From: Colivicinus sp963607765
Lineage (GTDB): Bacteria > Bacillota_I > Bacilli_A > Erysipelotrichales > Erysipelotrichaceae
Direction: 5' to 3'
NCBI GenBank assembly: GCA_963607765.1
Contig: CAVDDT010000042.1
Span: 1 to 12,753 of the forward strand
DNA: 12,753 nt
The position numbers were made by a program, and so were the translations under genes. The notes under the pieces were generated by a model. That model searched no databases and was not told where the DNA came from. It worked only from the letters and a program-made list of their open reading frames with translations. Of the stretch, positions 7,632 through 12,753 are shown one piece after another (the first letter of the stretch is position 1; each line of letters opens with the position of its first letter).

Positions 7632-8417
7632 CTATTTTTCAGGCCAAATCTTGCAGTTTGGATCAAGAAGCCATTCGTGTTCCTTGACATTTTCAGCACC
7701 TGTCCATGGGTTATTATCAAAGTGTCTAATAATCCAAAAATAGTTCATTGCATATCCTGGTGCAGTAACTTGAGGGTGTGCTAACTTTTCAGTTACGCAA
7801 ATATAACTTCTATCTTTAATTTGATATACATTATCACCATAAAAACTAGCGCCAAAGCCTTGTGGCTTATCAAAACGATAATAGTATAGTTCTGGTTGAT
7901 CGTGTAGGTGTGGAATAAATGTAGACCACTTTCCAGGATAGTTTACTGTTTCACCGAAGGCCATATTGCTCTTAGGATTAATCTTGTAGTCGCACATTGT
8001 ACGGACATTACGAGTTGCACAATCATTCCATTGTCCAGCTCCTCTATCTACAACGACAACATTGTCTTTTCCATATAAAGTAATATCATATGTTTTATCG
8101 TTTTCTGTTTGGAATAATAAATATTCGCTGTCTTCGTTTACCGTTACTTTAACTTTAACTTCTTTTGGAAACAATAGTCCTACAGGGGCATCATCAAAGA
8201 CGTTTCCTCTTGTGATAGTGTGAGATTGTCCATTATACTCTAATGTAAGATTTCCTTCTTGTAAAAGAATTAATGTTTCTTTTTCGTTATCAAAGTATTC
8301 TTTGACACTTCCTTTTTTAGGTCTAACTAGATAAGAATATAGCATCATTCCAGGATAATGATTACTTCTGTTAGTTAATTCGATTGTTTCTTCATTACTT
8401 GTGATATAGTTCATCAT
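7632..8417 (-). CDS. iolB: IolB-family isomerase (5-deoxy-glucuronate isomerase-like cupin)
   Basis: IolB converts 5-deoxy-D-glucuronate to 2-deoxy-5-keto-D-gluconate in myo-inositol catabolism, an aldose-ketose isomerisation in a bicupin fold. This 261-residue protein is close to the usual length. Its C-terminal cupin has the family motif GETVNYPGKWSTFIPHLHD, then PELYYYRFDKPQGFG, HPQVTAPGY and HEWLLDPN. The expected metal ligands H170, H172, E176 and H214 are all present. The loop between the histidine pair and the glutamate is shorter than in B. subtilis IolB. AAGGAGG at 8432-8426 lies eight bases before the first of two tandem ATGs. The gene stands alone, divergent from a PTS/aldolase operon, with no other inositol genes in view. 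It may therefore act on another aldose or uronate. The family call is firm; the substrate is not. Confidence 0.85.
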   Translation of the reverse strand: MMNYITSNEETIELTNRSNHYPGMMLYSYLVRPKKGSVKEYFDNEKETLILLQEGNLTLEYNGQSHTITRGNVFDDAPVGLLFPKEVKVKVTVNEDSEYLLFQTENDKTYDITLYGKDNVVVVDRGAGQWNDCATRNVRTMCDYKINPKSNMAFGETVNYPGKWSTFIPHLHDQPELYYYRFDKPQGFGASFYGDNVYQIKDRSYICVTEKLAHPQVTAPGYAMNYFWIIRHFDNNPWTGAENVKEHEWLLDPNCKIWPEK

Positions 8418-8440
8418 AATTTTTTCCTCCTTATGTGAAT

Positions 8441-8446
8441 ATTATA
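8441..8446 (-). promoter_or_regulatory. Candidate -10 element for the iolB-like gene
   Basis: On the minus strand a perfect TATAAT occupies 8446-8441, with no good -35 match 16-18 bases upstream. Transcription would start near 8434, only about 17 bases before the ATG, leaving room for little more than the Shine-Dalgarno. The missing -35 could mean activator dependence. Its upstream region coincides with the promoter of the divergent PTS operon. Confidence 0.4.
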
Positions 8447-8455
8447 TCTTTTATT

Positions 8456-8485
8456 TTGACAATATACATTTTTTTGTATTACAAT
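8456..8485 (+). promoter_or_regulatory. Sigma-A promoter of the PTS-aldolase operon
   Basis: TTGACA (8456-8461) is a perfect -35 hexamer, and TACAAT (8480-8485), 18 bases later, matches the -10 consensus at five of six positions. The start should fall near 8492, 45 bases before the first gene of the operon. The spacer contains a small dyad, ATACA (8464-8468) / TGTAT (8475-8479). Confidence 0.7.
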
Positions 8486-8497
8486 TTAGATGTTAGA

Positions 8498-8511
8498 TGT
8501 AAGGGATTACA
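8498..8511. promoter_or_regulatory. Candidate cre operator (CcpA binding site) of the PTS-aldolase operon
   Basis: TGTAAGGGATTACA fits the Bacillota catabolite-response consensus TGWAANCGNTNWCA at every defined position except one of the central CG pair, which reads GG. It lies inside a perfect inverted repeat, ATGTAA-GGGA-TTACAT (8497-8512), just downstream of the predicted transcription start. CcpA bound there would block elongation or initiation. Control by carbon catabolite repression suits a sugar PTS operon. A local GntR- or LacI-type regulator is an alternative reading of the same dyad. Confidence 0.5.
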
Positions 8512-8536
8512 TTTCCTCATCTTAGAAAGGTAAAAA

Positions 8537-9064
8537 ATGAATTTAAAGGATATTTTAAACGAAGATATTATTGATTTATCCGTTGAAGGTACAAATAAGG
8601 AAGAAGTACTTACAAATATGGCTAAGCTTCTTTATTCAAATGGATACATTGATAGCGTAGAACAATTTGTTAAGGATATCTACGAGCGTGAGGCAGAGGG
8701 TCCTACTGGCATGGGCTGTGGTATTTCTATTCCTCATGGTAAGTCAAATGCAGTTAAGAAGATTGGTATCTGTATTGGTAAGACTAAAAATGAAATTACT
8801 TGGGAAACAGCAATGTTTTCAAGTGGCATTCAAAAGACCAACTTGATTTTCTTATTTTGCGTTTCTGTAGATAATAGTTTCGCTGAAAATCACATGAAGT
8901 TATTAAGTGAGCTTGCTGGCAAACTTGGTAATGAAGCTAGAGTTGCTGCTTTATCTAAAGCTAAAACTAAAGAAGAAGTAGTTGACTTGATTCTTTGTGA
9001 TGATGACAAGCTTGAAAGTGTTGATAGTTCAGAGGAAATTGTTGATTTAGATATAGACTTCTAA
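8537..9064 (+). CDS. PTS fructose-type EIIA component
   Basis: This cytoplasmic phosphocarrier accepts phosphate from HPr and passes it to the IIB protein encoded next. The 175-residue protein is a single fructose/mannitol-type IIA domain (about residues 1-155). The phosphorylated histidine is H67 in GISIPHGKS, and the second conserved histidine is H119 in ENHMKLL. After the domain comes an acidic tail of about 20 residues ending EEIVDLDIDF. Nearly the same peptide ends the IIC protein, but not IIB. AGAAAGG at 8524-8530 lies six bases before the ATG. It is first in an operon with IIB, IIC and an aldolase. The sugar cannot be told from IIA alone. Confidence 0.92.
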   Translation: MNLKDILNEDIIDLSVEGTNKEEVLTNMAKLLYSNGYIDSVEQFVKDIYEREAEGPTGMGCGISIPHGKSNAVKKIGICIGKTKNEITWETAMFSSGIQKTNLIFLFCVSVDNSFAENHMKLLSELAGKLGNEARVAALSKAKTKEEVVDLILCDDDKLESVDSSEEIVDLDIDF

Positions 9065-9077
9065 TTACATAATTAGA
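9060..9077. repeat. Palindrome overlapping the IIA stop codon
   Basis: TCTAATTA-CA-TAATTAGA is a perfect 8-bp inverted repeat with a two-base centre, beginning at the last base pair of the IIA coding sequence and covering its stop codon. In RNA it can only form a weak AT stem and has no T-run, so it is not a convincing terminator. It may be a processing or pausing point in the 52-base IIA-IIB gap, or chance. Confidence 0.3.
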
Positions 9078-9116
9078 GTTTATATATAGCTATTAAACAA
9101 AGGAAAGGAGATCTAT

Positions 9117-9428
9117 ATGAAAATTGTTGGTGTTACTGCTTGTACTGCTGGTATAGCACATACTTACATTGTTGCAGAGAAGATTGAAGATGCAGCAAAA
9201 GAGGCAGGACATGAATGTAAGATTGAAACACAAGGCACAATTGGTATTCAAAACGCATTAACTGATGAAGATATTGCTGCTGCTGATGTTGTAATCTTCG
9301 CTCATGATATTGCAATTAGAGAAAGTGCTAGATTTGACGGCAAGCGTATTGTGGACATTCCAATTTCTACTGCTATGAAGAATCCTAAGAGTCTTATAGC
9401 TACAATTGAAAAGAAACTTGGAAAATAA
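9117..9428 (+). CDS. PTS fructose-type EIIB component
   Basis: This cytoplasmic carrier takes phosphate from IIA onto a cysteine and gives it to the sugar bound by IIC. The 103-residue protein is a complete stand-alone fructose-family IIB domain. The phosphocysteine loop VTACTAGIAHTYIVAE puts the active cysteine at C9. The usual family sequence is CPTGIAHT, so the Pro-Thr after the cysteine is replaced by Thr-Ala here, while GIAHT is kept. The protein ends in a basic IEKKLGK, unlike the acidic tails of IIA and IIC. AAAGGAG at 9104-9110 precedes the ATG. Separate A, B and C genes, rather than the fused FruA, are typical of the many uncharacterised Fru-family systems in Bacillota. Confidence 0.93.
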   Translation: MKIVGVTACTAGIAHTYIVAEKIEDAAKEAGHECKIETQGTIGIQNALTDEDIAAADVVIFAHDIAIRESARFDGKRIVDIPISTAMKNPKSLIATIEKKLGK

Positions 9429-9452
9429 TTATTTAAAGGGGAGTTTTAAAAA

Positions 9453-10559
9453 ATGAAATTAAGTGAAATTAAAAAGCACATAATGACTGGTATCTCTTTC
9501 TTGATCCCAATGGTTGTTATGGCTGGTATTATGGGTGCTATTCAAAAAGCATTCTCATGGTCAGGTGTTGAATTATCTGAACCATTAATCAGTGGATTAA
9601 ATTATTCTGGTTACTCAATCACTAAGATTAGTGACTTCATGCACATGTTAGGTGAACTAAACTCAAATGGTTTCAACTGGGCATATGCATTCTTATGTGC
9701 AGGCATTGCATATTCAATTTCTGATAGACCTGGTATTGTTCCTGGATTCGCTATTGGTTATTTCGCTGGTGGTCCAACTAAGACTGGTTTCGTTGGCGCT
9801 ATGTTAATGGGCTTTGTTGTTGGTTACTTAGTACAATGGATGAAGGGTTGGAAAGTTCCTAAGGCTCTTGCTGGATTAATGCCTGTACTTGTAATTCCAG
9901 TACTTGCTACTGCAATTGCTACATTCTTATTCTTCGGTATCTTAATGAGACCTATCTCAACTGTAATGATTGCTATCCAAAACTGGATTGTTGGTCTTGG
10001 TTCTGGTTCATTATTCGTATGTGGTGCTGTTATCGGTGCTTGTATGGGCTTCGATATGGGTGGTCCTATCAACAAGACTGCTAGTATGGCTGCTAACGCA
10101 TTATATGCTGACTTACCTGATGGCATTGGTGGCTGTGCTGAATCTGCTAAGATTATCGGTGGTATGACTCCAGCTGTTGGTGTTGGTCTTGCTGCTATCT
10201 TTGCTCCTAAGAAGTTCACTGCTGCTGAAAAGAACACTGCTTATACTGCTATCCCTATGGGCTTATGTTTCATCACTGAAGGTGTATTACCTTTCGCTGC
10301 TGATGATCCACTAAGATTCATCCCATGTTCAATGGTTGGTTCTGCAATTGCTTCTGGTCTTGCTATGGCTTGGGGTATTAACACTCCTGCTGCTCATGGT
10401 GGTATCCTAGTTGCTCCACTTTCTAACAACCTTGGTATGTGGATTGTTGCTCTAGTTATTGGTTCTTTAATCACTGGTGTTCTATATGCTATCTTCAAGA
10501 AGAAACCAAGTGAAGAAGAAAAAGAAGAAGAAATCGTTGATTTAGATATCGACCTATAA
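9453..10559 (+). CDS. PTS fructose-type EIIC component (sugar-translocating permease)
   Basis: This is the membrane subunit that binds and transports the sugar while IIB phosphorylates it. Its 368 residues form a full-length Fru-family IIC with about nine or ten membrane segments. It starts IKKHIMTGISFLIPMVVMAGI and carries the conserved FDMGGPINKTA (about 199-209) and the sugar-site motif FITEGVLPFAADDPLRFIP (about 272-290). The cytoplasmic C-terminus is Glu/Lys-rich and finishes EEIVDLDIDL, matching the IIA end at nine consecutive residues. Codon bias is strong, suggesting high expression. AAGGGGAG (9436-9443) precedes the ATG, 24 bases after IIB. Family assignment is firm. Fructose is only one candidate substrate, since the same family carries mannose derivatives, 2-O-mannosyl-glycerate and others. 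Confidence 0.93.
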   Translation: MKLSEIKKHIMTGISFLIPMVVMAGIMGAIQKAFSWSGVELSEPLISGLNYSGYSITKISDFMHMLGELNSNGFNWAYAFLCAGIAYSISDRPGIVPGFAIGYFAGGPTKTGFVGAMLMGFVVGYLVQWMKGWKVPKALAGLMPVLVIPVLATAIATFLFFGILMRPISTVMIAIQNWIVGLGSGSLFVCGAVIGACMGFDMGGPINKTASMAANALYADLPDGIGGCAESAKIIGGMTPAVGVGLAAIFAPKKFTAAEKNTAYTAIPMGLCFITEGVLPFAADDPLRFIPCSMVGSAIASGLAMAWGINTPAAHGGILVAPLSNNLGMWIVALVIGSLITGVLYAIFKKKPSEEEKEEEIVDLDIDL

Positions 10560-10592
10560 TTTTAGATCTTATAGAAAAGAGGTTTATTAGCT

Positions 10593-11477
10593 ATGTATGT
10601 AAATATGAAGTATATTCTTGATAACGCTAGTCGTGATGGCTATGCTGTAATGGCTGTTAATAGCGTAAATATGGAAATGGCAAGAGCTGTTATCGAAGCA
10701 GCTGAAGAAGAACATTCTCCAATCATTGTTCAATTTGGTGTTGGCCAAATGAAGAAATTGGCTCATCCAGATCAAATGGTTCCAATGATTAAGGCAATGG
10801 CTGAAAAAGCTACTGTTCCAGTATGTCTTAACCTTGATCATGGTCCAAGTTTTGAAGCTGAAGTTGATGCTATTCAAAGAGGTTTCTCAAATGTAATGAT
10901 CGATGCATCTTCTCTTCCATATGAAGAAAACGTTAGAAGAACACGTCAAATCGTTGACTTAGCTCATGCTAAGGGCATCTCTGTTGAAGCAGAACTTGGT
11001 CATGTTGGTCAAGCTGCTGATGGTGATGGTAAGACTAGCGATATGTATACTAATGTTGAACAAGCAGTTGCTTTTGTTAAAGAAACTGGTGTTGATGCTC
11101 TAGCTGTTGCAATTGGTACAGCTCATGGTAAATATCCTGCAGGATATGTTCCAGTACTTGACTTCAATCGTCTAAAAGAGCTTAAAGCTGCTCTAAAGAT
11201 GCCACTTGTTTTACATGGTGGTTCTGGTTCTGGTGAAGAAAATATCCGTAAAGCTGTTGAAGGCGGCATTAACAAGATTAATGTTTGTACAGATGCTTTC
11301 CATGCTGCTGAAGTTGCAATGAAGGCTGCATGGGCAGAAAATCCTAATTTAAACTATATGGAAATCTGCGCTGTTGCTGAGGCTGCTGTAAAACAATTTG
11401 TTAAAGACTATATCCGTGTAATTGGTTCTAATAACCGTTATACTTTCGATGTTGCTGATAATGGCAGCAAGGAATAA
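10593..11477 (+). CDS. Class II (zinc) ketose-phosphate aldolase, Fba/GatY/IolJ superfamily
   Basis: The enzyme should cleave a ketose phosphate or bisphosphate into DHAP and an aldehyde in the cytoplasm. The protein has 294 residues and a TIM barrel with the class II residues: LNLDHG with catalytic D82 and zinc ligand H83, VEAELG (131-136), GTAHGKY with H178, LHGGSGSG with H208, and INKINVCTD (226-234) for the phosphate. These positions nearly coincide with those known for tagatose-bisphosphate aldolase. The loop after ELG reads HVGQAADGDGKTSD, not the usual GG-x-ED pattern, so fructose 1,6-bisphosphate specificity should not be assumed. AAAAGAGG (10575-10582) precedes the ATG. It is last in the PTS operon, and divergent iolB raises the possibility of 2-deoxy-5-keto-gluconate-6-phosphate (IolJ-type) or a related ketose phosphate as substrate. 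Confidence 0.88.
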   Translation: MYVNMKYILDNASRDGYAVMAVNSVNMEMARAVIEAAEEEHSPIIVQFGVGQMKKLAHPDQMVPMIKAMAEKATVPVCLNLDHGPSFEAEVDAIQRGFSNVMIDASSLPYEENVRRTRQIVDLAHAKGISVEAELGHVGQAADGDGKTSDMYTNVEQAVAFVKETGVDALAVAIGTAHGKYPAGYVPVLDFNRLKELKAALKMPLVLHGGSGSGEENIRKAVEGGINKINVCTDAFHAAEVAMKAAWAENPNLNYMEICAVAEAAVKQFVKDYIRVIGSNNRYTFDVADNGSKE

Positions 11478-11496
11478 TAGCCTTAAATAATCATCG

Positions 11497-11530
11497 ATAA
11501 GGGGCCTAATAAGCCCCTTATTTTATTGTT
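11497..11530 (+). terminator. Intrinsic terminator of the PTS-aldolase operon
   Basis: ATAAGGGGC (11497-11505) pairs with GCCCCTTAT (11513-11521) around a seven-base loop, followed by the T-rich run TTTTATTGTT. It lies 19 bases after the aldolase stop. The T-run ends immediately before the ATG of the MFS gene, so little room is left for that gene's own leader. Confidence 0.88.
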
Positions 11531-12736
11531 ATGTTAAAAAAAGAAAATAGATTATATTTAAAAATAATAGTCATCTTATGTTTGATGTCTTCTGCTGGGG
11601 TTGGAATTTGTTCTAATTCGGTTGGTGTCTTCTATAACTATGTAGCCAGTGACTTAAATATATTAAATGGAACATATGTACTGCATAATACTATTTCTAT
11701 GATAACTATGGGAGTAGTGGCTTTGTTTGTACCAAAGTGGATTAATTCTAAGAATTTTAGAAAGTGTATCACTATAGCTACAATTGTTAGTTCTTTAGCT
11801 GCATATCTAATGAGTTTTCAATCCAATATTTATATGTTCTATATCTTAGGATTTATAAGAGGGTGTGGAACAGCTTTTTATGCTTTTGTGGCTATTTCAA
11901 TGATTATCAACCATTGGTTTAATAAAGATAGGGGCTTTATCACATCGATTGTCTATGCTTTTGCAGGAGTTGCTGGAGCAATTTTTTCGCCATTATTTTT
12001 ACATATAATCCAAAATTATAGTTGGCGTATGGGCTATAAGGCGATGGGCTTAATTATGCTTATGGGCATGATTCCTTTTGCATTATCGAAATTTTCTTTT
12101 TATCCAGAAGAAATGGGAATGCTTCCATATGGTGAACTAAAGTTAGAGAAAAAAGAAGTATGCAATCATGAAATTGATAAAACACTTTTTATCTATATCG
12201 CTTTATTTGCATCTTTAATTCATTTTGCTTCTAGCAACATGCAGCATTTATCAGCTATTGCCATTTCAAGAAATTTTTCTACTAGTACAGTTTCTTTGAT
12301 TGTTTCTCTTGCGATGATTGGAAATGTATCCTTTAAATTTTTGAGTGGGAAAGTTAGTGACAAAAAAGGGAGCGTCTATTCGAATATATTAATGTTATGT
12401 ATATGCTTGATTGGAGGAATATTTCTATTATTAAGTAATAATGAATTCTTATTCTTATTAGGTGGATTATTATTTGGTTCAGTTTTTGCAGAAACCGCTG
12501 TTGGCTTAACAGTTATCACTACTGATTTCTTTGGAATTGAAAATTATGATAGAGTATATCCAATTTATTCTTTATTGGGAAATGGCTTTTATGCTTTAGC
12601 ATGTTCGATAATGGGCTATCTATACGATTTTACTGGATCATATAATCTTGGCTTATTTATTTCTATTTCTATGATAATAATATGCATAATATTAATATTA
12701 TTAGGAAACAATAGGATATTAAAAAAAGAGCATTAG
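11531..12736 (+). CDS. MFS transporter, oxalate/formate antiporter (OFA)-like
   Basis: This inner-membrane secondary carrier has 401 residues and 12 predicted membrane helices split by a charged central loop (about 190-220). The segment INHWFNKDRGFITSIVYAFAGVAGAIFSPL resembles the middle of OFA-family and related monocarboxylate carriers. GKVSDKKG (about 273-280) is the MFS loop motif between helices 8 and 9. OFA members move small carboxylates, so uptake or export of an organic acid is plausible; the substrate is unknown. No Shine-Dalgarno is visible before the ATG, which sits ten bases after a terminator stem. The next in-frame ATG (codon 19) also lacks one and would cut helix 1. Codon use is relaxed, unlike the PTS operon before it. 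A link to that operon is suggested only by adjacency. Confidence 0.82.
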   Translation: MLKKENRLYLKIIVILCLMSSAGVGICSNSVGVFYNYVASDLNILNGTYVLHNTISMITMGVVALFVPKWINSKNFRKCITIATIVSSLAAYLMSFQSNIYMFYILGFIRGCGTAFYAFVAISMIINHWFNKDRGFITSIVYAFAGVAGAIFSPLFLHIIQNYSWRMGYKAMGLIMLMGMIPFALSKFSFYPEEMGMLPYGELKLEKKEVCNHEIDKTLFIYIALFASLIHFASSNMQHLSAIAISRNFSTSTVSLIVSLAMIGNVSFKFLSGKVSDKKGSVYSNILMLCICLIGGIFLLLSNNEFLFLLGGLLFGSVFAETAVGLTVITTDFFGIENYDRVYPIYSLLGNGFYALACSIMGYLYDFTGSYNLGLFISISMIIICIILILLGNNRILKKEH

Positions 12737-12745
12737 CTCTTTTTT
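12722..12745 (+). terminator. Intrinsic terminator overlapping the MFS stop codon
   Basis: AAAAAAGAGC (12722-12731) and GCTCTTTTTT (12736-12745) form a perfect 10-bp stem with an ATTA loop and a terminal T-run. The TAG stop of the MFS gene (12734-12736) is inside the loop and the first stem base, so the hairpin starts within the last coding codons. The remaining bases to 12753 show nothing else. Confidence 0.82.
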
Positions 12746-12753
12746 CTTTTATC

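Noticed and set aside
7632..8417. Reading the isomerase as KduI (uronate isomerase of pectin breakdown).
   Set aside because: The order of motifs (PGKWSTFIPHLHD, YYYRFDKPQGFG, HPQVTAPGY) is that of IolB. No pectin-degradation genes are nearby.
9824..10237. A 137-codon open frame on the minus strand inside the IIC gene.
   Set aside because: It lies antisense to a clearly recognisable PTS IIC protein. Strong GCT/GGT codon bias leaves the opposite strand stop-poor, and there is no ribosome site or recognisable domain.
10587..10877. Minus-strand open frame over the start of the aldolase gene.
   Set aside because: It is antisense to the conserved N-terminal half of the aldolase, with no ribosome site or plausible promoter.
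1..12753. CRISPR arrays, tRNA or rRNA genes, insertion sequences, attachment sites and phage genes.
   Set aside because: I saw no direct-repeat array, cloverleaf, transposase or integrase. All sizeable stretches are explained by ordinary metabolic and transport genes.

Overview
The window is dense, AT-rich bacterial DNA. It uses the standard code, has strong AGGAGG-type ribosome binding sites and short intergenic gaps, encodes a lipoprotein, and prefers GCT/GGT/AAG-type codons in its best-expressed genes. This points to a low-GC member of the Bacillota, perhaps a gut Erysipelotrichia-like organism; that finer placement is a guess. There is no gap over 300 bases, no RNA gene, no CRISPR array, no insertion sequence and no broken gene.

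Layout. (1) Positions 12-4744 (+) hold a branched-chain-amino-acid-type (HAAT family) ABC importer: two permeases (LivH, LivM), two ATPases (LivG, LivF) and, last, the lipoprotein substrate-binding protein. The binding protein has its own candidate promoter and a leader stem-loop, and a strong terminator follows it. (2) Positions 4870-7581 (+) hold a monocistronic YfhO-family multi-spanning membrane protein, probably a cell-envelope glycosylation enzyme, with a promoter centred in a 24-bp palindrome. It converges on the next gene across a shared bidirectional terminator. (3) Position 8417 back to 7632 (-) holds a lone IolB-family sugar isomerase. (4) Positions 8537-11477 (+), divergent from iolB, hold a four-gene operon: fructose-type PTS IIA, IIB and IIC as separate proteins, plus a class II ketose-phosphate aldolase, closed by a terminator. 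(5) Positions 11531-12736 (+) hold an MFS carrier of oxalate/formate-antiporter type. Its start codon lies just past that terminator with no visible Shine-Dalgarno, and its own terminator overlaps its stop codon.

How the genes may work together. Regions 3 and 4 share a 119-base divergent control region with overlapping promoters and a near-consensus CcpA (cre) operator. Together they look like a compact sugar-catabolic unit: the PTS imports and phosphorylates, the IolB-like enzyme interconverts an aldose and a ketose, and the aldolase cleaves a ketose phosphate to DHAP plus an aldehyde. No other inositol genes (iolA, C, D, E, G) are present, so the substrate need not be myo-inositol. It may be an uncharacterised sugar or deoxyuronate.

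The most unusual items are the near-identical C-terminal peptide on PTS IIA and IIC, the stripped-down iolB/PTS/aldolase module, the degenerate ABC signature in LivG, the altered active-site loop of the aldolase, and the apparently Shine-Dalgarno-less MFS gene.
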